Positions 56,728-64,000 of a stretch of 64,000 nt of DNA are shown piece after piece. Numbering within the stretch: the stretch's first letter is position 1; each line of letters starts with the position of its first letter. Made by a program: the position numbers and the translations under genes. Source of the stretch: CAZNXJ01 sp964577115 (GTDB lineage Bacteria > Planctomycetota > Planctomycetia > Pirellulales > Pirellulaceae); NCBI GenBank assembly GCA_964577115.1, contig CAZNXJ010000017.1:57699-121698 (forward strand). The letters are read 5' to 3'. The notes beneath the pieces were generated by a model. It ran no database searches. It was given only the letters and a program-made list of their open reading frames with translations, and was not told the origin of the DNA.

Positions 56728-57981
56728 ATGGCAAAGCGGAGCGGCTCCGCAGTCCAGCGACAACGGCCGCCGAACCTCCTGATCCTCGGCGGATCCGGAC
56801 ACGTGGCCCGGGCCTTTCTCCGGCGTTTGGGCGGGCGGCGTGACCAATTCGGCCGTTTGGTACTCGTCGACCGGAGCCAGCATGTGCTCAAGGATCCCTT
56901 CCTCGAACACGGCAGACTCCGCTACGAGTTCGTCCAGAAGCGATTGCGGTGGCCGGACGATGGAAGCTATGCCGAGATGCTTCGGCAGTTCCAAGTCGAC
57001 ATCGTCCTCGACCTAACCGACATGGACTCGGTTCCTGTTCTCAACGCTACCGACGCCGCTGGCGTTTCGTATGTCAACACGGCACTGAATGATGCGAACT
57101 GCGGCGTTGCCGACATGGTTGCAGCTGTTCATCCAACGCGGGAAGAGCCTCGCCGAGCGCCGCACATTCTTAGCTCCGGAATGAACCCGGGCGCGGTTAA
57201 CGTGTGGGTATCGCACGGTGTCGATCGCTATGGGGTGCCCGACGAGATCGTACACTTTGAGTATGACACGTCGATGGCCGTGGATGGATGGCGGCCGCTC
57301 ATCACCTGGTCGCGCCGCGAGTTCCTCACCGAGACCGTCTGGGAGCCGACCGGGCTGGTGGTCAACGGAAAGCTGAAGATGCTGCGGACGAACGCACTGG
57401 CGCATCGCGAGGACATGCGCCCGATCATGGAGCCGGTCGTCCGATTGCCGGAATACCCCCGCGGCTTCCTGGTGCTCCACGAAGAAAACGTCAAGCTGGG
57501 GCAAATGCTCGGCGTCTCGTCGAAATACCTGTACGCAATACACCCACGGACGATGAGCTACCTCGTGAAGCGGTATCGCGAGACGGGGCGCGTGCTGATT
57601 AGTGACTTGGAGGTTGGTGACAACACCACCATTCCGCTCGAGGGGAGCGATACGATTGGCGTCTGTCTCGAATATCCCAATCGGCGCGTCTATTACCTAC
57701 ATAGCCTGACCAACGCCTCGGTCGTCGGTACAAACGCCACGTGCACCCAGGTCGCGGTTGGAGTCTATGCCGCACTGATTACGATGCTGCACGAGCGGCT
57801 TGCGCCGCGTGTATATTTCGCTACCGATCTGTACAACACGATCTATCCGCAGGTGCTGTTCTCCAACCAGCGCGTCGAACATTTCATCTTTGAAAAGGGA
57901 CGCCGAACGTGGGTGCTGCGCCAGCACGTACCGGATCTGCACCCGCGTTTCCGCGCTGCACCCGAGCAGGTCGTGATTTAG
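56728..57981 (+). CDS. Saccharopine dehydrogenase-like / homospermidine synthase-like enzyme
   Basis: A 417-residue cytosolic oxidoreductase. It starts with a Rossmann motif, LLILGGSGHVARAFLRRLGG (residues ~17-36). VDIVLDLTDMDSVPVLNATDAAGVSYVNTAL (by position) is the saccharopine dehydrogenase N-terminal NADP-binding pattern. The central/C-terminal region (SSGMNPGAVNVWVSHGV, HEENVKLGQMLG) resembles homospermidine synthase, an NAD-dependent polyamine enzyme, though usual members are ~470 residues. Carboxynorspermidine dehydrogenase is another possibility; no decarboxylase gene is nearby. GGAGGAG precedes the ATG. The promoter/palindrome at 56439-56485 is ~250 bp upstream. Confidence 0.72.
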   Translation: MAKRSGSAVQRQRPPNLLILGGSGHVARAFLRRLGGRRDQFGRLVLVDRSQHVLKDPFLEHGRLRYEFVQKRLRWPDDGSYAEMLRQFQVDIVLDLTDMDSVPVLNATDAAGVSYVNTALNDANCGVADMVAAVHPTREEPRRAPHILSSGMNPGAVNVWVSHGVDRYGVPDEIVHFEYDTSMAVDGWRPLITWSRREFLTETVWEPTGLVVNGKLKMLRTNALAHREDMRPIMEPVVRLPEYPRGFLVLHEENVKLGQMLGVSSKYLYAIHPRTMSYLVKRYRETGRVLISDLEVGDNTTIPLEGSDTIGVCLEYPNRRVYYLHSLTNASVVGTNATCTQVAVGVYAALITMLHERLAPRVYFATDLYNTIYPQVLFSNQRVEHFIFEKGRRTWVLRQHVPDLHPRFRAAPEQVVI

Positions 57982-58055
57982 GTCTGCCGCCGGTGGCCTT
58001 CTACGATTGCCGCAGCCGCGTGCGCGATGTAGACGGGCAGGGCTTCCACGGGACG

Positions 58056-58123
58056 ACGGGAATCGATGGACCCCAAAGCGAATTGACATTACGCTAACCA
58101 GTCGCCACGCAACTGATTCCCGT
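58056..58123 (+). promoter_or_regulatory. Inverted repeat in the leader of the nitrilase gene
   Basis: ACGGGAATC (58056-58064) and GATTCCCGT (58115-58123) are perfect 9-bp arms about 50 nt apart. The second arm ends just before the GAGGA ribosome-binding site of the gene at 58137. TTGACA (58083-58088) lies between them. A regulator site or leader structure is possible. Confidence 0.3.
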
Positions 58124-58136
58124 GAGGACCTCTGGA

Positions 58137-59528
58137 ATGCGTATGAACTCGCCATCGGGACAAGCGTCCCCAGTTCGCTCCCTGTCAGCATCGAAGTTGA
58201 TCCTAGTCGTGGCCCACTGGGTGCTGCTCGCCGGATGGTGTCTGCTTTCAAGTGCCCGCGCCTCCGAAACGCCCGAACCATCCGGCTGGACGACGGGCGC
58301 TCCGCGCGATGAACTCCTACCGATGTTTCACCACGAGCCGCAAGGCGGTTGGCAGGGCTCGGACGCATGGATCATTCGGACGGATGCCCGCGAGGGACTG
58401 GTCGGCTGGTGGGAAACGGTGATTCCGGTGGAGGGGGGAAGGGCCTATCACTTCGAGGTGCGGCGCCGCTGCGAGAACGTCGCCGTGCCACGGCAATCGT
58501 GTGTCGTGCGCGTATTTTGGCAGGATGAAAACGGCGGCACGATTCCGCGCGATCAACCGGTGTATGCGACCTATATGCCTGGAGCAGTACCGCAGGCGCT
58601 GCCGGACTATCCGTTTGATGGCCCAACGGACGACGGCTGGACGCTGATCGCTGACGACTACCTGGCGCCGAAAGCGGCGCGCCGCGCTGTCGTGCAACTC
58701 ATCTTCCGCTGGGCTCCCTTGGCCGCGGTGGAATGGAGCGGCCTCAAGTTCGAGCCATTGGCCGAGAAGCCGAAACGCATCGTTCGCCTCGCCACCGTAC
58801 ATAAGATCCCGCGAGAAGGCTCAACGAATCGGGAAAAATGCGAACTGTTCGCACCACTGATCGCGCAGGCAGCCGAGCAGAAAGCGGATCTGATCGTCTT
58901 GCCCGAAACGCTGACGGCCCTGCGTGGCACCTGGGATTACGAAGCAGCGGCCGAGCCTGTTCCGGGGCCTTCGACCGAGTATTTCGAACAGCTTGCCAAA
59001 CAGCATGATCTCTACATCGTGGCGGGGCTCGTCGAGCGCGATGAACACTTGATATACAACGTCGCGGTGCTGATCGGCCCTGAGGGAATGGTGGGCAAGT
59101 ATCGCAAGGTTTGTCTGCCGCGAGGCGAGCACGACACGGGAGTGCAGCCCGGCACCGACTTCCCCGTGTTTGAAACGCGGTTTGGGAAAGTCGGCATGAT
59201 GGTTTGCTACGATGGTTTCTTCCCGGAACCGGCGCGCGAGCTGACGCGCAAAGGGGCCGAGGTGATTGCGTTCCCAGTCGCCGGCTGTAACCCGATGCTC
59301 GCTGCCGCTCGCGCGTGCGAAAACCACGTCTATGTCGTCAGCAGCACGTACACGCCGGTCGAGTCCAATTGGATGGTGTCGGGGATCTTCGGTCATGACG
59401 GACAGCTCATGGCACAGGCGAAGGAGTGGGGTACTATCGCGGTGGCCGAGGTCGATCTGAATCAACCGCTGCTCTGGCCCAGCATGGGCGACTTCCGCGG
59501 CGAAATGCATCGAGCACGCCCCGAGTAG
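58137..59528 (+). CDS. Carbon-nitrogen hydrolase (nitrilase family) with N-terminal domain
   Basis: A 463-residue exported protein. The ATG at 58137 follows GAGGA; the signal sequence is KLILVVAHWVLLAGWCLLSS. Residues ~45-205 form a beta-sandwich, carbohydrate-binding-like domain (QGGWQGSDAWIIRTD, WWETVIPVEGGRAYHFEVRR). The nitrilase domain (~210-455) has the catalytic Glu in VLPETLTAL, Lys in KYRKVCLPRGEHD and Cys in MVCYDGFFPE. These enzymes hydrolyse amides or nitriles. The substrate is unknown, and an exported form with an accessory domain is unusual. The EEP-family gene follows within ~100 bp. Confidence 0.88.
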   Translation: MRMNSPSGQASPVRSLSASKLILVVAHWVLLAGWCLLSSARASETPEPSGWTTGAPRDELLPMFHHEPQGGWQGSDAWIIRTDAREGLVGWWETVIPVEGGRAYHFEVRRRCENVAVPRQSCVVRVFWQDENGGTIPRDQPVYATYMPGAVPQALPDYPFDGPTDDGWTLIADDYLAPKAARRAVVQLIFRWAPLAAVEWSGLKFEPLAEKPKRIVRLATVHKIPREGSTNREKCELFAPLIAQAAEQKADLIVLPETLTALRGTWDYEAAAEPVPGPSTEYFEQLAKQHDLYIVAGLVERDEHLIYNVAVLIGPEGMVGKYRKVCLPRGEHDTGVQPGTDFPVFETRFGKVGMMVCYDGFFPEPARELTRKGAEVIAFPVAGCNPMLAAARACENHVYVVSSTYTPVESNWMVSGIFGHDGQLMAQAKEWGTIAVAEVDLNQPLLWPSMGDFRGEMHRARPE

Positions 59529-59628
59529 CCGCTAGATGAATTTAAGCGAGTTTGAGCGGCGGGGCCGAACGCTCGCGGCCTGGCGCCGTACGGCGGACTG
59601 GAATCTTATTTCATGTGCTGGATATTCA

Positions 59629-60465
59629 ATGATGTTTCAACCTGTTTCGCGTCGCTGGTTGCTACTGTGTCTCGCAAGCTGGTTGTTTGGGTTGTTGCCG
59701 TTAGCCGGCCGCGATTCCGCAGGAGCCGAACCTGCGGAGGGGACGGCGGCCGAACTGCGGGTGCTGACCTACAACATCCACCACGGCGAGGGTGTCGATG
59801 GCCGATTGGACTTGGAACGCATTGCGGCGGTGATTCGAAGTGTCGAGCCGCATATCGTTGCCCTTCAGGAGGTGGATAAAAACGTTCCGCGTTCCGGCTC
59901 AGTTGACCAGCCTGCCGAACTGGCTCGGCTTACCGGTATGCAGTCGGTCTTTTTCCCAAGCATTCCGTTGAATGGTGGCGAGTATGGCAATGCGCTGTTG
60001 ACACGCTTCCCGGTGCGCGAGTCGAAACGCCACTTGTTGCCGCGACACAACGACGGCGAGCAGCGAACGGTGTTGGAAGTCGAACTGGAGATGGAAGGCG
60101 AGCTACCGAAGCTGCTCGTCTTCGCGACGCACCTAGATCATCGACCGAATGAAAGCGAGCGTCTGGCGTCGGCAGACATGCTGAATCAACTTGCCCGTTC
60201 GCGCGAGACGCTGCCGATGATTCTTGCCGGCGATCTGAATGCCGTTCCGCAAAGTGAGACGCTGCGGCGCCTGCGGAGCGAGTGGACGCTAGGTAATGAC
60301 GAGCCGCTACCCACTTTCCCGGTGGACACGCCGCGGCGGCAGATCGACTACATTCTCGTGCGCCCCGCGCAGCATTGGCGCGTGCTCGAGTGCCGTGTTC
60401 TCGACGAACGAGTCGCCTCGGATCATCGCCCGCTCTTCCTGCGCGTCGCATACCAGGGGGATTAG
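59629..60465 (+). CDS. Endonuclease/exonuclease/phosphatase (EEP) family protein, exported
   Basis: A 278-residue EEP-fold hydrolase starting at an ATG before a signal peptide (RRWLLLCLASWLFGLLPLAG); a start at 59536 would add 31 residues. Motifs are LTYNIHHGEGVDGRLDLERI, VALQEVDKNV (metal-binding Glu), VFATHLDHR, ILAGDLNAVPQS and ASDHRPLFLRV. The family includes nucleases, sphingomyelinases and inositol phosphatases. An extracytoplasmic location favours a lipid- or phosphate-releasing role, but the substrate is not assignable. It probably shares an operon with the preceding hydrolase. Confidence 0.87.
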   Translation: MMFQPVSRRWLLLCLASWLFGLLPLAGRDSAGAEPAEGTAAELRVLTYNIHHGEGVDGRLDLERIAAVIRSVEPHIVALQEVDKNVPRSGSVDQPAELARLTGMQSVFFPSIPLNGGEYGNALLTRFPVRESKRHLLPRHNDGEQRTVLEVELEMEGELPKLLVFATHLDHRPNESERLASADMLNQLARSRETLPMILAGDLNAVPQSETLRRLRSEWTLGNDEPLPTFPVDTPRRQIDYILVRPAQHWRVLECRVLDERVASDHRPLFLRVAYQGD

Positions 60466-60551
60466 CGAGCACGAGAGATCGCAGCGCCGAGCGCTAGTGC
60501 ACGTCAGGCACGCGGCTCGGCCAAGGCGCTACGGCGATTTCTCCAGATAGG

Positions 60552-60594
60552 CGGCCGCGCACGAGCGCCGTTGGCTTCGGGTGCGGCGCGGCCG
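60552..60594. terminator. Hairpin between convergent genes
   Basis: CGGCCGCGC (60552-60560) and GCGCGGCCG (60586-60594) are perfect 9-bp arms, followed on the plus strand by TTTATTTG. It lies between the EEP gene and the DUF6159 gene stops and is a probable bidirectional terminator. Confidence 0.6.
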
Positions 60595-60595
60595 T

Positions 60596-61462
60596 TTATT
60601 TGTGCGCGAAAGCTTCGCGGAACATTTCGTTGTCGAAGTGGGCGGGGACGGTGCCTTCGGCGGCGTAGAGGTAGAGAGCTCCGAGCAGGATGGCGTTCAG
60701 AGCGGACGAGATGAGCGACACGAGCAGGATATAGCCGATGCCCGCGGCGATGCCGACGACGCCGAACGCGACGTGGCCGGCGGAAAAGGCCATCGCGCCG
60801 AGAGCGATGGGAACGATTCCGAGCAGCGACGCGAGTGTGACGATGGCGCCGATTCCGAAGTTGGCCGAAAGGGCTTCGCCCCACGTCTTTTTCAGGATCT
60901 CCATCGAACGCCGGGCCGCCGTGACGGGGCTGGCGCGTTCGACCACGATGATGGGCACGACGAAATAGGTGACGATCGACCAGGCCATCCCCATCAGGCC
61001 GGCAACAATTTCACCAGCACGCTCCGAGCGTGACTCGATGATACGCAGAATGACACCGACCGTTGCTGCGACGGCAGCCCAACCGGCGATTTGAGGCAGC
61101 CGGCTCGTGGCCGCCGCGAACCCGTCACCCAAGTTTGGATTGCCGCCCTTGAAGCGAATGATCGCACAGCTGATCAGAGCCGAATTGAAAAAAATGATGA
61201 CGAAGTAGTTCACGAAGTAGTAGGCGAACAGGACCACTGCGCCCACAACCTGGTGATACGTATCGACGCCGCCCGGATTCAATTCTTCTTCGAGAAATGG
61301 ATCGAGAAATCCGGTGCCCCACAGCGGCGCGAGAAAGCTGACGAGCACTAGAATGCACGCGATGCCGCTCATCAGCGGAAAAATCAGCAATTCCTTGTCC
61401 AGCTTCAATACCTGCCAACTCTGCTTGGCCAAACGCCATCCGGTTTCCACCCGCTGGAACAT
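60596..61462 (-). CDS. DUF6159 family membrane protein
   Basis: A 288-residue membrane protein with about six helices. It starts MFQRVETGWRLAKQSWQVLK, with the family-typical DKELLIFPLMSGIACILVL next. Later segments include YYFVNYFVIIFFNSALISCA and SIVTYFVVPIIVVERASPVTAARRS. DUF6159 proteins are uncharacterised and distantly like the YIPF/glycerophosphoryl-diester membrane domains. The ATG at 61462 was chosen; a start at 61585 would add 41 Arg/Pro-rich residues. It is convergent with the EEP gene. Confidence 0.85.
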   Translation of the reverse strand: MFQRVETGWRLAKQSWQVLKLDKELLIFPLMSGIACILVLVSFLAPLWGTGFLDPFLEEELNPGGVDTYHQVVGAVVLFAYYFVNYFVIIFFNSALISCAIIRFKGGNPNLGDGFAAATSRLPQIAGWAAVAATVGVILRIIESRSERAGEIVAGLMGMAWSIVTYFVVPIIVVERASPVTAARRSMEILKKTWGEALSANFGIGAIVTLASLLGIVPIALGAMAFSAGHVAFGVVGIAAGIGYILLVSLISSALNAILLGALYLYAAEGTVPAHFDNEMFREAFAHK

Positions 61463-61804
61463 CGGTTGGACTCCTGGTTTGAGGAAGAGCAAGGGCGACG
61501 ACAAAGTCCGCGTAGAGAAGATAGCACGTGCTGCCGTCCAACGCCAATCGTCCGGGGCATGCTGGAGCCGGCTTTCGGGTGGCAAGGTTCAGCGTTCAGG
61601 GATGGAAAGTTTATGCTCACGGTAGGGGCAAGTGACTGTCCCGGCGTACACCGTGAGATTCTGTGCTGATACTTTCCTGAAGCCCGACCGCCGAACGCTG
61701 TTTCGTGCCGCACCATATCCGCTGACATGGACCTGGCACAACCAGACATCGGTATCGGCAGGCGTTCAACGACACGAGGGGAGGGTGCGCTACCGGAGAT
61801 TGCA
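61463..61804. other. Intergenic region, no gene seen
   Basis: About 340 bp between the DUF6159 start and the SRPBCC stop, both minus strand. Short frames on either strand lack ribosome-binding sites and family features. No strong hairpin was found. Confidence 0.5.
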
Positions 61805-62260
61805 CTACGCATCATCGGGAATATTCGGCTCAACGACCTGGGCGAGCAGCGCGAGGGATTCTTGCCAACCCAGGTAGCAGAACTCCACCGGAATCGCGTC
61901 CGGAATGCCTTCCTGAACAATTTGCAGTTCGGTACCGCACGCGACTGCACGCAGTGTGACGCTGACGTTCATCTCGCCCGGCAAGTTGGGATCATCGAAG
62001 CGGTCCGTGTACCGAATTCGCTCGTGTGGCGTGAGCTCCACATAGGTGCCGCCAAACGAGTGGCTCTTGCCCGTGCTGAAGTTGGTAAAGGACATGCGGT
62101 AGCCTCCGCCAACACGAGCGTCCATTTCGTGTACCTTTCCGGTGAACCCGTGCGGAGGCAGCCACTTCGCCATCGCATCGGGATCGAGGAAGGCTCGATA
62201 AACGCGTTCGGCCGGTGCGCGAAGGACTCGGTGGAGCTTCACTGTATGGTTGGACGACAT
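61805..62260 (-). CDS. SRPBCC/AHSA1-family protein
   Basis: A 151-residue START/Bet v1-like protein. It has VKLHRVLRAPAERVYRAFLDPDAMAKWLPPHGFTG (by position, ~6-40), GGYRMSFTNFSTGKSHSFGGTYVEL, and a final C-terminal helix (LGWQESLALLAQVVEP). The AHSA1-like group binds hydrophobic ligands or acts as co-chaperone; many are of unknown function. The ATG at 62260 follows GGAGAGGAG, favouring it over an in-frame ATG 13 codons upstream. It stands alone. Confidence 0.9.
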   Translation of the reverse strand: MSSNHTVKLHRVLRAPAERVYRAFLDPDAMAKWLPPHGFTGKVHEMDARVGGGYRMSFTNFSTGKSHSFGGTYVELTPHERIRYTDRFDDPNLPGEMNVSVTLRAVACGTELQIVQEGIPDAIPVEFCYLGWQESLALLAQVVEPNIPDDA

Positions 62261-62418
62261 CGAAGGTTCTCCTCTCCTTGCTGGGTTCGCTGGCATCAAT
62301 GAGTGACGTCACCAGGTAGTCGTTTCCGGGTGACGCGATTCGACAGGGCGCTGGGATTTTTAAGGAGAGGGAACCACGGATGGCCACGGAGGGGCACGGA
62401 TGAGCGGAGGATGGGGGA

Positions 62419-63465
62419 TTATCGCTTGAGGTGTTGGTTGCGGAGGCGGACGCTACGCGCGAGGTATTCGCCGAGCGTTTCGAGGCCGAATTCTTCGGCG
62501 ATGGCTTCGACTTTGGTATCGGGATCGTTGGAGGCGAGCAAGAAGAAGCCTTCGGGCTCTTTGATTTCGATCGTGATCGCGGGCCCGTATTTTTCGATCA
62601 GTGCGGGGAATTTTTCCTGATTGTCGTCGAGGTGGAAGAGTTCGCGGTTGATGTGAATATCCGCGACGGCCCAGGGGGGCAAGTGATTCTTGCGCACCTG
62701 GTTTGTGCTTGCACCTTGTTGGACCAGGTAGTTGCCATTCATGTCGATAATGGCACTTTCGGCGCCGTAGGCGATGGCCACGGCAAATCCGTACCGCAAG
62801 GCCCAGTGCTGAAGCAGCTGCCCACCCCAGTACATCGAGGGCCAGAAGACGAGTCTTGCACGCTGCTGCTGGAGCTTGTCCGCGAGATGATCAAAGTTCG
62901 CGTCGAAACAGATCGTCGCTCCTACACGCACTCCATCGCACTCGCCGACAGGCACTTCCTCGCCTGGGGTGATGCCGGCTTCGAGCTCCAGGATCGTGGG
63001 ATAGTTCTTGCGATAGACGAGAACAAGTTTTCCGTGGCGATCGACGACAGGCGCCGTATTGTAGATGCGTCCGTCGTGTCGTTCGAGCAGCGGTGCGACG
63101 ATGGCCGTGTTAAACTCGCGAGCGATCTTCGCCACTTCCGCGACGTACGGATCGAGGTCGGGGGCCACGTCGATTCCTTGCTCGAAACCTCCTCCGATGC
63201 ATGCACATGCTTCCGGATAGCAGATGAAGTCCGGACGCTCGCGCGCGACCTTGGCGGTCATTTCGCGAAGCGCTTGCAGATTGACTCCACTGCGGCGGTG
63301 ATCGTGAGGCGGCGGTACGTAGCTCACAGCAGCGACGCGGACGAAACATGATTTCGTCCGTTCGCTGACGCTCGCTGCAGACGCACGACCAGCAAACGCC
63401 ATTGCGCCAGCCGCCGCACTGACGGCACCCAGCACTTGGCGACGGTTGGGAGTAGGAGCTTTCAT
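62419..63465 (-). CDS. Tat-exported carbon-nitrogen hydrolase
   Basis: A 348-residue nitrilase-family enzyme with a twin-arginine signal (NRRQVLGAVSAAAGAMAFAGRASA). The catalytic triad is visible: Glu in DFICYPEACAC, Lys in LVYRKNYPT and Cys in TICFDANFDHLAD. The overall layout resembles amidases or N-carbamoyl hydrolases; the substrate is not assignable. Tat export implies folding before transport. It is the second exported nitrilase within 5 kb. Confidence 0.9.
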   Translation of the reverse strand: MKAPTPNRRQVLGAVSAAAGAMAFAGRASAASVSERTKSCFVRVAAVSYVPPPHDHRRSGVNLQALREMTAKVARERPDFICYPEACACIGGGFEQGIDVAPDLDPYVAEVAKIAREFNTAIVAPLLERHDGRIYNTAPVVDRHGKLVLVYRKNYPTILELEAGITPGEEVPVGECDGVRVGATICFDANFDHLADKLQQQRARLVFWPSMYWGGQLLQHWALRYGFAVAIAYGAESAIIDMNGNYLVQQGASTNQVRKNHLPPWAVADIHINRELFHLDDNQEKFPALIEKYGPAITIEIKEPEGFFLLASNDPDTKVEAIAEEFGLETLGEYLARSVRLRNQHLKR

Positions 63466-63663
63466 GGGAAGGCCAGGATCTGAAATGAGGAGGAATTAAC
63501 GGCGATGCTGTGCGGCAGCGATCGGCGGAGCAGCGTGGCAGCGACGATGCGGTAGTTCCACGCAAGCAATCTACGTGGTCCGTCGAGCAGCAGCAACCGA
63601 AAATGGCGGCGAGCCATTCTCGCGGGGGTTGAGGGGCCCTAACGCGCTCACTCCGGGCAATGC
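63466..63663. other. Non-coding stretch before the terminal repeats
   Basis: About 200 bp without a supported gene. Frames here are Arg/Ala-rich and continue into the repeat region, so they are probably not coding. Confidence 0.5.
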
Positions 63664-63690
63664 GCTTTGCACCCACCCACGGTGCAAAGC
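63664..63690. repeat. Perfect hairpin (10-bp stem)
   Basis: GCTTTGCACC (63664-63673) and GGTGCAAAGC (63681-63690) are perfect 10-bp arms around CACCCAC. It sits 8 bp before the first copy of the 105-bp repeat; only a partial relative (GCATTGCACCC) precedes the second copy. Confidence 0.75.
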
Positions 63691-63698
63691 GTGGAGAC

Positions 63699-63803
63699 AA
63701 TCCGCGCACCAACCGGCCTGCCGCGAAGCGGCGGCCTCCGCGCTGCCCCGCCGAACCGCGAGCCGCAACGCGGCGGATCCGAATGTAGCCCAGGGGAAGG
63801 GCT
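63699..63803. repeat. Imperfect direct repeat, copy 1
   Basis: About 105 bp sharing long identical stretches with 63896-64000 (for example CCAACCGGCCTGCCGC, CGCCGAACCGCGA and TAGCCCAGGGGAAGGGC). Internal GAAGCGGCGG / CGCAACGCGGCGG units give it a nested, GC-rich structure. Between copies, CCCAGGGG and CCCCTGGG form a further inverted pair. It is probably an interspersed intergenic repeat family rather than coding sequence. Confidence 0.8.
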
Positions 63804-63895
63804 GAAGGCCCGCACCCCTGGGTGCAGAGCGGCGAAAGCGCGTACGCCCAGGGGCCATTCGGTTAACGCATCGATCGACGCCGCGCATTGCACCC

Positions 63896-64000
63896 AATCC
63901 GCGCCCCAACCGGCCTGCCGCAACGCGGCGGCCATCGTGTTGCCTCGCCGAACCGCGAACCGCGAAGCGGTGGATCCCAAGGTAGCCCAGGGGAAGGGCC
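63896..64000. repeat. Imperfect direct repeat, copy 2 (runs to window end)
   Basis: Second copy, 197 bp after the first, differing by scattered substitutions (GCGAAGCGG/GCAACGCGG swaps). It ends at the window edge, so further copies may follow. Confidence 0.8.

Noticed and set aside
58083..58111. Sigma-70 promoter from TTGACA
   Set aside because: The expected -10 position holds no TATAAT-like sequence at 16-18 bp spacing.
63571..63980. Overlapping ~110-codon minus-strand frames in the repeat region
   Set aside because: Their repeated sequence mirrors the DNA repeat and they lack starts with ribosome-binding sites.
63664..64000. CRISPR array
   Set aside because: Two long imperfect copies without regular short repeats or unique spacers, and no cas genes.

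Overview
The window looks like chromosomal DNA from a GC-rich planctomycete, probably Pirellulales-like (inference). The diagnostic gene types are a DUF1549/DUF1553 cytochrome-like protein next to a DUF1501 protein and a PPC-domain protein, CRTAC1/UnbV FG-GAP proteins, many secreted beta-propellers, and a squalene-cyclase-fold protein carrying a CxxCH motif. I found no rRNA, tRNA, CRISPR array, prophage or insertion sequence, so this is ordinary genome content with several tight operons rather than a mobile island.

Layout. 1-8.2 kb: the end of an unknown gene, an inhibitory-type lipoprotein serpin, then a PPC / DUF1549-DUF1553 / DUF1501 trio. 8.3-11.7 kb: lipid kinase, AlkA-type glycosylase, DUF1810 protein, kelch-like protein. 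11.9-18.6 kb (minus): a methyltransferase after a six-gene cluster encoding a membrane cytochrome b-like protein with a zinc ribbon, a NarB/NasA-like molybdopterin oxidoreductase, a four-cluster ferredoxin, a bc-type Rieske protein, a 74-residue membrane protein and a TDT/SLAC1-type anion transporter. It reads as a cytoplasm-facing quinone-linked redox complex with its own channel. 19-24.7 kb: Old Yellow Enzyme, di-heme cytochrome c peroxidase-like protein, and two unknown secreted proteins.

24.9-34.6 kb (minus) is the most intriguing block. It is a largely overlapping run of genes for two FG-GAP/ASPIC-UnbV proteins (one with TPRs and a large unknown C-terminus), an RnfD/UnbU-like membrane protein, a NapH/CcoG-type polyferredoxin, a FixH/YtkA-like lipoprotein and small membrane proteins. 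An additional His-rich membrane protein lies upstream. I infer an undescribed envelope redox system related to the unbU/unbV pair of enediyne loci, but without any polyketide synthase.

34.8-38.4 kb: NHL propeller, DUF2585, DUF985 cupin and a cyclase-fold protein. 38.6-43.8 kb: a probable stress/hibernation locus (HPF-like protein, DksA/TraR zinc finger, a helical protein, a small SFPASDPPSW protein) beside a histidine kinase and a sigma-54 activator. A strong candidate sigma-54 promoter faces the helical-protein gene. 43.9-55.6 kb: SLC13 transporter, IlvA and a carbohydrate-related stretch (GH-like, sialidase, PQQ propeller, MFS, heparinase II/III). 55.9-63.5 kb: saccharopine-dehydrogenase-like enzyme behind a promoter/palindrome, two nitrilase-family hydrolases, EEP hydrolase, DUF6159 and SRPBCC proteins. 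63.66-64 kb: an imperfect 105-bp direct repeat with a perfect hairpin.

Starts were chosen from Shine-Dalgarno motifs, signal peptides and overlaps read by eye. No similarity search was possible, so family names rest on recognised motifs.
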